Shown here piece after piece: positions 9,433-19,079 of a DNA stretch of 64,000 bases. Each line of letters starts with the position of its first letter. Position 1 is the stretch's first letter. The notes below the pieces were generated by a model. That model worked only from the letters and a program-made list of their open reading frames with translations. It had not been told where the DNA came from and did not search any database. The position numbers and the translations under genes were made by a program. This DNA comes from Qipengyuania pacifica (GTDB lineage Bacteria; Pseudomonadota; Alphaproteobacteria; Sphingomonadales; Sphingomonadaceae): positions 248,001-312,000 of the forward strand of contig NZ_JAHWXO010000003.1 in assembly GCF_019857205.1 (NCBI RefSeq), read 5' to 3'.

Positions 9433-10057
9433 GTATCATTCAACTCCCGATTGTGGCCTCGGTGCTGCGCCGCTGATCGTCGGTGTGGACGAGGCGGGCC
9501 GCGGGCCGCTGGCAGGGCCGGTGGTGGCGGCCGCGGTGGTATTGTGCAACCCGGCACCTCCGGGTCTCGACGATTCTAAAAAGCTTTCGGCCAAGCGCCG
9601 TTCCCTGCTTGAGCCGCAAATTCGTACACGATGCGTCTGGGGGCTCGCCGTGGTCGAGCCCGAAGAGATCGACCGGATCAACATTTTCCAGGCCACCATG
9701 CTGGCGATGACGCTGGCGGTAAGCCGGCTGGTCGACGCCATGGGCTGCGAGCCGGAAGAGGTTTTGATCGATGGCAACATGACGCCGCACGGTCGCCATT
9801 CCGAATGGCGCTGGGCAGGGGCGCGGCCCATCGTGGGCGGGGATGGCAAGGAGAAGTGCATCGGCGCCGCCAGCATCCTCGCCAAGGAACATCGCGACCG
9901 TCTGATGCGCGAAGCCGCCGAAACCCACCCGCATTACGGCTGGGACCGCAATGCCGGATATGGCACGGCCGAACATATGGAAGCGCTGCGCATGCACGGG
10001 CCCACGCCGCTGCACCGTCGCAGCTTCGCCCCGGTGTCGCAGATGGCGCTGCTCTGA
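9431..10057 (+). CDS. rnhB: Ribonuclease HII
   Basis: A 208-residue RNase HII, which removes ribonucleotides embedded in DNA and RNA primers. The catalytic signature VDEAGRGPLAG is at residues 18-28, and GGDGKEKCIGAASILAKEHRD carries the later acidic residue. The ATG at 9431 gives the normal family length; an in-frame start 117 bp upstream would lie antisense within the dehydrogenase signal peptide. A possible Shine-Dalgarno (AAGGA) lies inside the divergent gene. The next gene is ccrM. Confidence 0.93.
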   Translation: MYHSTPDCGLGAAPLIVGVDEAGRGPLAGPVVAAAVVLCNPAPPGLDDSKKLSAKRRSLLEPQIRTRCVWGLAVVEPEEIDRINIFQATMLAMTLAVSRLVDAMGCEPEEVLIDGNMTPHGRHSEWRWAGARPIVGGDGKEKCIGAASILAKEHRDRLMREAAETHPHYGWDRNAGYGTAEHMEALRMHGPTPLHRRSFAPVSQMALL

Positions 10058-10080
10058 CATCTGCCGTATCGGGCCAGATT

Positions 10081-10233
10081 GAGTCCTGCGTGCCACACCC
10101 CACAATATTGAGTCCGCATATTTCGCATGGACTCAATATCTTGTGACGGACACCTTCTGTTCTCTGTAAGAAACCCAACGTTAACCATCGTGGCTTAGGT
10201 TTTTCGTGCTTGACGCGGAGTCCGCTTGGACTC
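10081..10233 (+). promoter_or_regulatory. ccrM leader with five GANTC methylation sites in inverted repeats
   Basis: GANTC sites lie at 10081, 10110, 10130, 10218 and 10229. The second and third form the arms of an 11-bp perfect inverted repeat (10105-10115 / 10129-10139). The fourth and fifth form a 6-bp inverted repeat with a 4-nt spacer (10218-10223 / 10228-10233). In Caulobacter the ccrM promoter is CtrA-dependent and is repressed when its leader GANTC sites are methylated; the same autoregulation is inferred here. A half-site-like TTAACCAT lies at 10181, but there is no full CtrA site. Confidence 0.7.
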
Positions 10234-10246
10234 ACCCTGTGGATAA

Positions 10247-11407
<1,161 letters not shown>

Positions 11408-11506
11408 CGCACGATCCGCGCGGTTTTTTGCAAGAATTTACCAATCGACTGTATTGCCGCACCCGGCCTCACGCAGGCCGGGCAGGCAAACTGTAATGGC
11501 AGGCAG

Positions 11507-12496
11507 ATGAAACAGGACACTATCGGCAGCAAAGTCCTGGCGTTTCTCGCCGGCAATCTGCTCGATCCCACTCCGTTCAACTATCGCTTCGGCTATCTTT
11601 ATCTCAACCGGACCAGCAAGGTGATCGTCGAGGAAACCGACACCTATATCGATAGCGGCATGCGTATGACGCAGGAAGCTGTCGCCGAAATCATGCAGAA
11701 ATTCGCCCAGGCTTCGGAAGATCCGGCAGAACGGATCGCCGCACGTGACGAGGCGCTCGACTTATTTCTCGACGCCGCAGGTGAACTGGCGCGTGAAACG
11801 CAGCGTCAGGCGGGCGACGTGGGCCGCGACATTGCCGAGGAAAGCCAGGTGATCCGCGAAGGGGCAGAAGGCGAAGATCTGACCAGCGCAATCGGTCGCA
11901 TCGTCGATCGGGCGGCCCAGGCCGAACGCGAACTGGCCAATTCATCCAACCGGATCGACAGGCTGCAGCGCGATCTCGAAGAAGCGCGCAACAAGGCGCT
12001 GGTCGATGAACTGACCGGCATCGCCAACCGCCGCGCGGCCCGGACGACCATCCAGGATCTCGAAACGCGCAAGGTTCGCTATTGCATCGCGATCATCGAT
12101 GTCGATCATTTCAAGTCGATCAACGACACCTATGGCCATACGGTCGGCGACCGGGCCCTGAAACTGGTCGCGACCGCGCTGGAGGAATCGCTCGCGCCCT
12201 GGCCGGTGGCTCGCTGGGGCGGGGAGGAATTCCTGGTGATCGCCGAAATCCCCGACCCTGCGAGGATGGTCGAAAAGGTGCAGGCTGCCAAGGATGACCT
12301 GGCCTTTCGCAAACTGAGGCTGCGCGAAACCGACGAGCCGATGAATCCGATCACCTTCTCTGCCGGCGTGGCGGGCTGCTCGAGCACCAGCGAGCAAACC
12401 CTGCGGCGCGCCGACAATGCATTGTACAAGGCGAAGCAAAGCGGCCGCAACACAGTACTGATCGCGCCGGAGACAGGACGCGTAGGAGACGCTTGA
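11507..12496 (+). CDS. Diguanylate cyclase (GGDEF domain)
   Basis: A 329-residue soluble protein. The N-terminal 160 residues are helical and charged with no recognised sensor, ending in a coiled coil (AERELANSSNRIDRLQRDLEEARNK). The C-terminal GGDEF domain has DHFKSINDTYGH and an intact RWGGEEFLV active site, so it should make c-di-GMP. The RxxD inhibitory site five residues upstream is absent (LAPWPVAR), so product inhibition through that site is not expected. It is 100 bp downstream of ccrM on the same strand. Confidence 0.9.
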   Translation: MKQDTIGSKVLAFLAGNLLDPTPFNYRFGYLYLNRTSKVIVEETDTYIDSGMRMTQEAVAEIMQKFAQASEDPAERIAARDEALDLFLDAAGELARETQRQAGDVGRDIAEESQVIREGAEGEDLTSAIGRIVDRAAQAERELANSSNRIDRLQRDLEEARNKALVDELTGIANRRAARTTIQDLETRKVRYCIAIIDVDHFKSINDTYGHTVGDRALKLVATALEESLAPWPVARWGGEEFLVIAEIPDPARMVEKVQAAKDDLAFRKLRLRETDEPMNPITFSAGVAGCSSTSEQTLRRADNALYKAKQSGRNTVLIAPETGRVGDA

Positions 12497-12629
12497 CGGT
12501 GGCTCGGGAACAAGACTTTCGGCATCCTACAATAACTGGCTAGACCGCACGACTGCACATCGACGGCGTTGAAGGCACAGCGCGGGGCCCGCTGGACTAA
12601 TTGCGTCGCCGCCCATAGAGAGCGCTTCG

Positions 12630-13952
12630 ATGGCGCTCATTCCCCGCAGACCCCGGTTTCTGACAGGCAAGATGCCGCAGGAACTGGTTGGTGCGGACGA
12701 TTGGCACAGGCGCATCGCCATGCTGGTTTCGGCGATACTGATCGGCCTGGCCGCGCTGCTCTTTGCCAAACTGGGCGATGGCGCGCAGGCAATGTTCGCC
12801 TCGCTGCGCCGTGATTACGTCTATCTTCCGCTGGTCCTGACCCCGCTGACGTTCCTGCTCGTGTCTGTGCTGACCCGTCGTTTCGCCCGTGAGGCGCGCG
12901 GTTCCGGAATACCGCAGGTCATGGCCGCCAGCCGCCAACCGATGGGGCGTATCGCTCGCGCATTGCTTTCCTTGCGCGCTGCACTGGCAAAGATCGTCCT
13001 GACAGTCGTTGCATTGCTGGGCGGCGCATCGGTCGGGCGCGAAGGGCCGACGGTGCAGCTGGCCGGTGCGATAATGGTACAGGTCCATCGGCTGTTTCGC
13101 CTGCGCGTGACGCCCGGCGTGGTGATCGCGGGCGGTGCTGCCGGCGTTGCGGCCGCGTTCAATACCCCGCTGGCCGGAATCGCCTTCGCGATCGAGGAAC
13201 TGGCCGTCGCCTACGAACAACGCGTTGCGGTCCTCGTCATGGGCGCGGTCATGATCGCCGGGCTCACGGCGCAGGGGCTGGCGGGCGACTACATCTACTT
13301 CGGCGAACTGGAGGGCAGCCTTCCGATCACCACGGTGCTGGTCGCTGCGCCGCTTGCAGGCCTGCTAGGCGGGCTTTTGGGAGGATTGTTCTCTCGTCTT
13401 TTCCTGATGCTGCGCGGCCCGGATGGGCGTTGGGCTGCCTTGCTCGACCGCAGGCCGATGATCACCGCGCTAGTCTGTGGCATCGTAGTAGGATTGCTGA
13501 TCTTCGTCACCGATGGGGATGCAGCCGGAACAGGCTATGAGCCGACGACCGCTCTGCTCGAGGGGCGAGAGGGCGACTTCTGGTTCGGCCCGGCCAAGTT
13601 CTTCGCTGCGCTGGCGACCAGTGCGAGCGGAATTCCGGGCGGGATTTTCGCGCCCTCGCTGGCGGCGGGTGCCGGGTTCGGACAGTGGCTCACCCCGCTT
13701 TTCCCAAGCGAACAGGCGGGGCTGATCGTGCTGCTCGGCATGGCGGGATATTTCACCGGCGTGGTCCGCGCACCTCTGACGGCGGTGATCATTCTTGGCG
13801 AAGCGACCGGCAGCAGCCATGTCATCCTGCCGCTTTTCGCCACTGCACTGATCGGAGACTGGGCCGGCAGCATGGTGTGCCGCGAAAAACTCTACATCGT
13901 CCTCGCACGCGGCTTCCTGCCGCAGCAACCGCGCGAAGATCGACCAGACTGA
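12630..13952 (+). CDS. CLC-type chloride/proton transporter
   Basis: A 440-residue inner-membrane protein of the CLC family with about 10-12 hydrophobic segments. The anion-path motifs are present: GSGIPQV, GREGPTVQ (external gating Glu) and GIPGGIFAPSLAAGAGFG. The AIEEL segment keeps the internal proton Glu position, which favours an exchanger over a channel. No CBS domains follow. An in-frame 12-residue N-terminus before the first charged segment is accepted as natural. It converges on the RTX protease gene across a strong terminator. Confidence 0.92.
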   Translation: MALIPRRPRFLTGKMPQELVGADDWHRRIAMLVSAILIGLAALLFAKLGDGAQAMFASLRRDYVYLPLVLTPLTFLLVSVLTRRFAREARGSGIPQVMAASRQPMGRIARALLSLRAALAKIVLTVVALLGGASVGREGPTVQLAGAIMVQVHRLFRLRVTPGVVIAGGAAGVAAAFNTPLAGIAFAIEELAVAYEQRVAVLVMGAVMIAGLTAQGLAGDYIYFGELEGSLPITTVLVAAPLAGLLGGLLGGLFSRLFLMLRGPDGRWAALLDRRPMITALVCGIVVGLLIFVTDGDAAGTGYEPTTALLEGREGDFWFGPAKFFAALATSASGIPGGIFAPSLAAGAGFGQWLTPLFPSEQAGLIVLLGMAGYFTGVVRAPLTAVIILGEATGSSHVILPLFATALIGDWAGSMVCREKLYIVLARGFLPQQPREDRPD

Positions 13953-14049
13953 CCCGCTGTGTTCGAGCGCTTCCGCGCGCTACGACGTGCGGCATGATCC
14001 AGTTGAACGCCTCGAGTGCAGCCTTGTCGTCCAGATGACGGGCAAGAAA

Positions 14050-14078
14050 AAAGCCCCGGTCCAGTGGACCGGGGCTTT
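14050..14078. terminator. Bidirectional hairpin terminator
   Basis: A 13-bp perfect stem AAAGCCCCGGTCC / GGACCGGGGCTTT has a 3-nt loop and lies between the convergent CLC and RTX protease genes. Poly-A and T-rich flanks support use on both strands. Confidence 0.9.
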
Positions 14079-14097
14079 CTTGTAGGTTTGGCCGGAT

Positions 14098-17000
14098 TTA
14101 CCCTGCCGGAGCGACAGTCGACCAGACGATGTCGTTCGCATCCGTGTTCTCGAACAGGGCCACGAAGTTTCCATCGACCGAAAGAAGCGTGCTGTTACCG
14201 ACTTGTTCGAACACCACGTCGGCATCTACGGTGTTGAACAGTTCGACCGTATCGCCCGCTTCGTAATCGCGAACCAGGTTGAACCCGTTGCCGACATCGT
14301 CGCCGTTGAAGGCGAAAACATCGTCACCATTGCCCCCGAACAGGGTGTTGGATCCTGCGCCCCCGTAGAGGTAGTCATTGCCGGCATTGCCGCGCAGTTC
14401 GTCGTTTCCGGCACCCCCGAACAACTGGTCGTCGCCTCCACGGCCAAAGAGGATATCGTTCCCGTTGCCACCGGTCAGGATGTCGCGACCTTGTCCGCCG
14501 TCCAGCCGGTCGTTGCCTTCGCCGCCGTCAAGGGTATCGGCACCGGCACCGCCTTCGATGGTGTCATCGCCCGCACCGCCGGAGATGATATCGTCACCGC
14601 CGTTGCCGTTGATGACGTCGTCGCCGTCGCCACCATCGATGGTGTCGTTACCGTTCCTGGCTTCGATGAGATCATCGCCTGCGCCGCCGTAGACGATATT
14701 GTCCCCCTGACCGGTGATGATGACATCGTCGCCACCAAGGCCGTCGAGGATGTTGCTGTTGTTGTCACCCACCAGCACGTCGTTGAACTGGCTGCCCTGA
14801 AGGCCTTCGATGCTGCGATAGGTGTCGCCTTCCGAATTGGTACCATTCAAGAGCGAGGCGGTTACGCCGGTTTCGGACTGGATATAGCTCGCAATGTCCG
14901 TACCCCTTCCGCCATCGAGCAGATCGGAGCCGCCGCGTCCGATGAGCACGTCATCGCCGCCGTTGCCATACAGTTCGTTGTTAAGGCCGTTGCCCAGCAG
15001 TGTGTCGTTGCCGCTGCCGCCTTCCGCATTCTCGATTTCGACGCCACGGGCGATAGTGATGCCCCCGAAAACACCGTCGACATAGGAGACGACGCCGCCG
15101 CCGGTCGGGGTGTAGTCGATCGTTGCCGCCAGCAGATCGATCTGCGCATTGCGCTGACCGCTATACTTGATCGTATCGTTGCCGCCGGTGTCCCAGATGG
15201 TCTCGTAATATGTGCCTTCGACGTTTTCGTCTTCGAGGACATAGACGTCATCGCCCGTCGCATGCGGATTGATGATGCCATAGCGTTCCTGAAGAACGGC
15301 TATATCGAATGCACTGAGTGTACCCGACCAGCCGTGTCCGATCCCGTCCAGGGTGAAGGGAGATGGGCCGTTCGGTCCGGTATCGAACGCGTCGTTATAC
15401 GACATCACCGTATAAACGCCCTGGTTGAGGTCGAAGATGCCGTAAGATCCAGACGGGCCGGTCACGCCGACCATAACGTCCGATCCGCCGCCGGTATCGT
15501 GGGGATGGGCCACACCATGAGCGTGGCCGAATTCATGCAGCACTACTGCGAAGGCATAGCCACCCTGTTGCAGGGCCTCTTGGCCGGGAAGGTTCCAGCC
15601 GCCGCTCAGGACATTGAATACGCCGACACCCTGGGCATCGCCATAAGCCGGATCCTGCGGGAAGAAATAGGCCCCGTATTCCGCAGATTCAGTTTTGAGC
15701 AGACGGAACGTCGCTTCGTCGGCGTCTTCGGTAATCCGGTATTCGTATCCCAGGATATTCTCATATTCGCCGAGCGCCGACATGACCTGATCGACTTCGT
15801 AATCGTTCCAGTCGATGGTCACCATGGGGCCACCGTCGTCACCGGTCTGATTGAAGTTCTCGTCGGAATCGCCGAAGTAGACGTAGACTACCCCGTCTTC
15901 ATTCGGAGTGATATTCTCGGCATTGACCCAATTGAGGGAATCGAGCGGATCCAGATCTGCAAGGGCAGTTTGCTGTGCCGTGATCGAATACCCGCCGGTC
16001 TGCCCGCCGTAAGCCACCACATCGATGTAGTAGGTGCCACCTTCTTGCGCGAGGAAGCTGGCCCTCGAACTGATATCGTTGGGGAAGTTGATGTCATCAT
16101 TGGACGCGACCACATTGCCGTCGGCATCGTAAATGGTGATGATCGTGTCCAGTTCGCCCGCTGGCACATTCAGATAGCTGGTGTTGTAATCTGCACCGCC
16201 TGTCAGCTCGAAGCTGTAGATCTGACCTGCCTGGGCTTCGAACGTGTATGTGTCGATCTCGCCGAAGCCGGCTACCGGACCCGTCCCCGAATCGATGAAG
16301 CCATAGGTAATGCCATCGGTCGAGATGGTGACCGCGCCATCGAAGGTATCGGGCACTTCGTCAGTCGCGGCCTGCTGAACGACGTCGACAGTATAGCTGC
16401 CGGTAGCAGTCTGACCGGGATTGGCAAAGCCTGCCACCCCTATGGTGTATTGGCCCGTATACTCGGCGGTGAAGGTCAGCAGGGAATTGACGCCTGCGCC
16501 GCCATCATCGTCCGAATTAACAAGGATGCCTTCATTGTCCAACAGCGCCAGGAACGTATCGGGAAGCGGGTTGTCGCCCGCTCCGTACAGGCTGATCATG
16601 TAGGTCTGGCCTGCGACAACATCGATGGAGATGAAGTCGACCTCTCCTTCGACGGCGATGTCTCCATCGGTGGAACTGACTATTTCAGCTGCGATGGGAT
16701 TGGCGCCACTCGCGGCGGCGGTCGATCCGGAAGCGATCGACGGAGCAGAGCGAGCTTCCGAAAAATCGGCGAACAAGTCCGCACCCGGCTTGCTCTCATG
16801 CTCATGCGATCCCCCTTCGAGGGGATGAAAATGCTCGCTCAGATAATAGTATTTATCGAGCAAGTCCGAAGAAGACATGGATGGTGAGAACATGGAAGCG
16901 GCAGCGACAGTATTACCAACCGCGCCATTTGAACTGCCGCCTCCGGCGTTTGCGCCATTGCCACTCGCGATATCCAGGAGCAGCGGACGGAACTGCGCGG

Positions 17001-17148
17001 AAATAGCGGAAGGCGACGTCGATGAAAGCTGAGCGGACGTCTGCGCGGAATGTGAAGAAGGAGTGTAGCCTGATCGGACGGTATTAAATCCAAGGTAGTC
17101 GTGATCGAAGGCTTGCCGCCCGAATAAATTCTCGAGGCCAATACGCAT
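14098..17148 (-). CDS. Secreted serralysin-like M10 metalloprotease with RTX repeats and PPC domains
   Basis: A 1016-residue protein. The ATG at 17148 is preceded by GGGGAG at good spacing, so the 13 codons upstream are left out. In order: an N-terminal Gly/Ser-rich region, two bacterial pre-peptidase C-terminal (PPC) beta domains around residues 160-440, then an M10 catalytic domain. The zinc site HEFGHAHGVAHP starts near residue 538, with the Met-turn VMSYND. An M10_C region and GGxGxDxL-type calcium-binding nonapeptides follow to about residue 950, then a C-terminal secretion tail. No Sec signal peptide is seen, as expected for type I secretion. No ABC/MFP export genes are in the window. 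Confidence 0.92.
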   Translation of the reverse strand: MRIGLENLFGRQAFDHDYLGFNTVRSGYTPSSHSAQTSAQLSSTSPSAISAQFRPLLLDIASGNGANAGGGSSNGAVGNTVAAASMFSPSMSSSDLLDKYYYLSEHFHPLEGGSHEHESKPGADLFADFSEARSAPSIASGSTAAASGANPIAAEIVSSTDGDIAVEGEVDFISIDVVAGQTYMISLYGAGDNPLPDTFLALLDNEGILVNSDDDGGAGVNSLLTFTAEYTGQYTIGVAGFANPGQTATGSYTVDVVQQAATDEVPDTFDGAVTISTDGITYGFIDSGTGPVAGFGEIDTYTFEAQAGQIYSFELTGGADYNTSYLNVPAGELDTIITIYDADGNVVASNDDINFPNDISSRASFLAQEGGTYYIDVVAYGGQTGGYSITAQQTALADLDPLDSLNWVNAENITPNEDGVVYVYFGDSDENFNQTGDDGGPMVTIDWNDYEVDQVMSALGEYENILGYEYRITEDADEATFRLLKTESAEYGAYFFPQDPAYGDAQGVGVFNVLSGGWNLPGQEALQQGGYAFAVVLHEFGHAHGVAHPHDTGGGSDVMVGVTGPSGSYGIFDLNQGVYTVMSYNDAFDTGPNGPSPFTLDGIGHGWSGTLSAFDIAVLQERYGIINPHATGDDVYVLEDENVEGTYYETIWDTGGNDTIKYSGQRNAQIDLLAATIDYTPTGGGVVSYVDGVFGGITIARGVEIENAEGGSGNDTLLGNGLNNELYGNGGDDVLIGRGGSDLLDGGRGTDIASYIQSETGVTASLLNGTNSEGDTYRSIEGLQGSQFNDVLVGDNNSNILDGLGGDDVIITGQGDNIVYGGAGDDLIEARNGNDTIDGGDGDDVINGNGGDDIISGGAGDDTIEGGAGADTLDGGEGNDRLDGGQGRDILTGGNGNDILFGRGGDDQLFGGAGNDELRGNAGNDYLYGGAGSNTLFGGNGDDVFAFNGDDVGNGFNLVRDYEAGDTVELFNTVDADVVFEQVGNSTLLSVDGNFVALFENTDANDIVWSTVAPAG

Positions 17149-17284
17149 ATGATACTCCCCTTTTTCCGCTGATAATATTGAATCCAAGCACGATTCGCGC
17201 TATTTCTGCGAAGGGTCAGCATCCACTATCATTCAAGGATGGCAACAGATTCTTAATAATATTTTTCTTGAGACACGATGGACC

Positions 17285-17680
17285 GTGCTTTTATTCGCAT
17301 CAGTCGCGTCGTCGGCTTGCGCACAACCAACGCCGCAGCAAATCGCGAAAACAGACGCGGGACAGGACATGGAAAAAAGCAACACAGAAAAAGTTAAAGC
17401 GGCAATGGCGGCCAGTGCCGGGCAGAAGGGCGCGGACATCGGGGCGGTGGATTCAGGGGAAGATGATCAAGGCGTTGCAGACCTCCCGTTCTCTAGGGGC
17501 AAGACCTTCACATCGCTCGATGAATATCTCGCTCACCTCAAGGAAGGTGGCGCGGTCGATCTGCCATGGTGGCGTGAAATCCAACCTGGCGTATACGAAT
17601 ATGTCACGAACAAGACCGATGCTGAACGCAAAACAGCCACACGCGAAGAACTGATGGAGCGGTTCGGATTCGCACGCTGA
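17285..17680 (+). CDS. Small secreted protein of unknown function
   Basis: A 131-residue protein starting with GTG. The short N-terminus MLLFASVASSACAQ is an export signal ending in A-x-A, possibly with a lipobox-like SAC. The frame is open about 12 codons further upstream, where only a rare ATT start is available but a longer signal peptide would result, so the start is uncertain. The mature part is acidic, then has a conserved-looking block FTSLDEYLAHLKEGGAVDLP and WWREIQPGVYEYVT near the C-terminus. Similar unnamed proteins occur in sphingomonads. It is divergent from the RTX protease with about 135 bp between starts. Confidence 0.6.
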   Translation: MLLFASVASSACAQPTPQQIAKTDAGQDMEKSNTEKVKAAMAASAGQKGADIGAVDSGEDDQGVADLPFSRGKTFTSLDEYLAHLKEGGAVDLPWWREIQPGVYEYVTNKTDAERKTATREELMERFGFAR

Positions 17681-17943
17681 TTTTCACCTAATCGTGCTGT
17701 CTTCTGTGGCTTGCTCGACATTCCCGTGAAGGGTTGGCTTTTCGCCTGAGACTGGAAATTTGCCACAACGCGCTATTGCTTCCGGGTCTGTCCTACTCAC
17801 GCATTGCAGGCTAGACCTTGCGGAATGAACCTCTTCGGCATTCCGCTTGGCGTATTTCGCACCCACCCAATTCGAAGATCTTTTTTAGCTCCTGAACGGT
17901 GTAACACCCGGTCCATGTCTCAGGTTTTGAGGGACAAAGCTGA

Positions 17944-19059
17944 ATGAGTGACACTGTCTATATCCGGCCCGTCGGCCTCGTGTCAGGTCCGCAGAGTGAG
18001 CATGGCAATGCGATCCGGCTTGCGGGCAGCATGGTGTATGCCAGTCGCTTTGCCGTCATTCTGCGCCGCGATGGCGTTGTGGCGGAGCGCTGGCTGGCAG
18101 CTCCCGATAGCATGGCCGAAATCTTGGGTCGGTTGCCCGACGAGTGTGCGGCGGAGGCGGAAACGCAGTGGTCCAATCTCGCGCTTGTGCAGCCGCCCCT
18201 GGAGCTTGGCGCACGAACGATCCGGCTCGACCAGCCGCAGGTTATGGGCATCCTCAACGCGACACCCGACAGTTTCAGTGACGGGGGCCGGTTCCTCGAT
18301 GACCGCGAGGCGGGGCGCGATCACGCGGCCACTATGGTCGAGGCGGGCGCTGCGATCATCGATATCGGCGGCGAAAGTACCCGCCCGGGTGCAAAGGCCC
18401 TTTGGGAAGGGGACGAGATTGACCGCATTGTGCCGGCCATCGAAGCCTGTGTCGGCATGGGCGCCGCGGTCAGCATCGATACGCGCAAGGCTGCCGTGAT
18501 GGAGGCGGCGCTGGCGGCGGGCGCGCATCTGGTCAACGACGTGTCCGGCCTCGCGTATGATCCGCGCAGCGCGGAGGTCGTGGCTCAGGCCGGTTGTCCG
18601 GTCGTCCTTATGCACGCGCCGGGTGCGGGCGGGGACGATCTTCACCACGGCGGGGAATATTTCAACGTCGTCTTCGACGTGTTCGACGCCCTGCGCGAGC
18701 GACGCGATGCGGCGCTGTCGGCGGGGATCGAGGCCCGCAACATCCTGCTCGATCCGGGTATCGGCTTCGGCAAGAGCCTGGCGGACAATCTCGCCTTGAT
18801 GAACGCGTTGCCCCTGTTCCACGCGCTCGGGCACCCGCTCCTGCTCGGCGCCAGCCGCAAGCGAATGATCGGTGCACTTTCGAACGAGGCAGAGGCTGGC
18901 GAACGACTTGGCGGCAGCGTCGCGCTGGCGGTGAAAGGCATGGATGCAGGCGTTCAGATCATGCGCGTGCACGACGTCGCCGAAACGGTCCAGGCGCGCA
19001 ATGTATGGCGGGGCCTGCGCGATGCGGCGCTGACCGATTTCGCCGACCTGCCCGGCTGA
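17944..19059 (+). CDS. folP: Dihydropteroate synthase
   Basis: A 371-residue enzyme that condenses p-aminobenzoate with dihydropterin pyrophosphate in folate synthesis. The TIM-barrel core starts near residue 100 at MGILNATPDSFSDGG, followed by IDIGGESTRPGA, SIDTRKAAV, LVNDVSGL, ILLDPGIGFGKS and GASRKRMIG, which all bind substrate. The first 95 or so residues are an extension relative to the usual 270-280-residue enzyme; I do not recognise a domain in it. It converges on the NtrC-like regulator with 20 bp between stops. Confidence 0.95.
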   Translation: MSDTVYIRPVGLVSGPQSEHGNAIRLAGSMVYASRFAVILRRDGVVAERWLAAPDSMAEILGRLPDECAAEAETQWSNLALVQPPLELGARTIRLDQPQVMGILNATPDSFSDGGRFLDDREAGRDHAATMVEAGAAIIDIGGESTRPGAKALWEGDEIDRIVPAIEACVGMGAAVSIDTRKAAVMEAALAAGAHLVNDVSGLAYDPRSAEVVAQAGCPVVLMHAPGAGGDDLHHGGEYFNVVFDVFDALRERRDAALSAGIEARNILLDPGIGFGKSLADNLALMNALPLFHALGHPLLLGASRKRMIGALSNEAEAGERLGGSVALAVKGMDAGVQIMRVHDVAETVQARNVWRGLRDAALTDFADLPG

Positions 19060-19079
19060 TCGCTTCTCTTACGAGTCGA

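Noticed and set aside
10181..10200. TTAACCAT upstream of ccrM as a CtrA site
   Set aside because: Only a half-site-like match; no second TTAA at the required 7-nt spacing.
14300..15010. Tandem repeats that could look like a repeat array
   Set aside because: They are the coding repeats of calcium-binding RTX nonapeptides, in frame and degenerate, not CRISPR or satellite DNA.
14203..16887. A very long open frame on the plus strand opposite the RTX protease
   Set aside because: It mirrors the repeated, GC-rich codons of the protease, has no family likeness, and the minus-strand protein has clear domains and a good ribosome binding site. Similar antisense frames at 46670-48904, 53958-55829 and 57873-59801 were dropped for the same reason.
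17684..17866. A 60-residue minus-strand open frame in the gap before folP
   Set aside because: No ribosome binding site, no recognisable features, unlike the codon use of neighbours.
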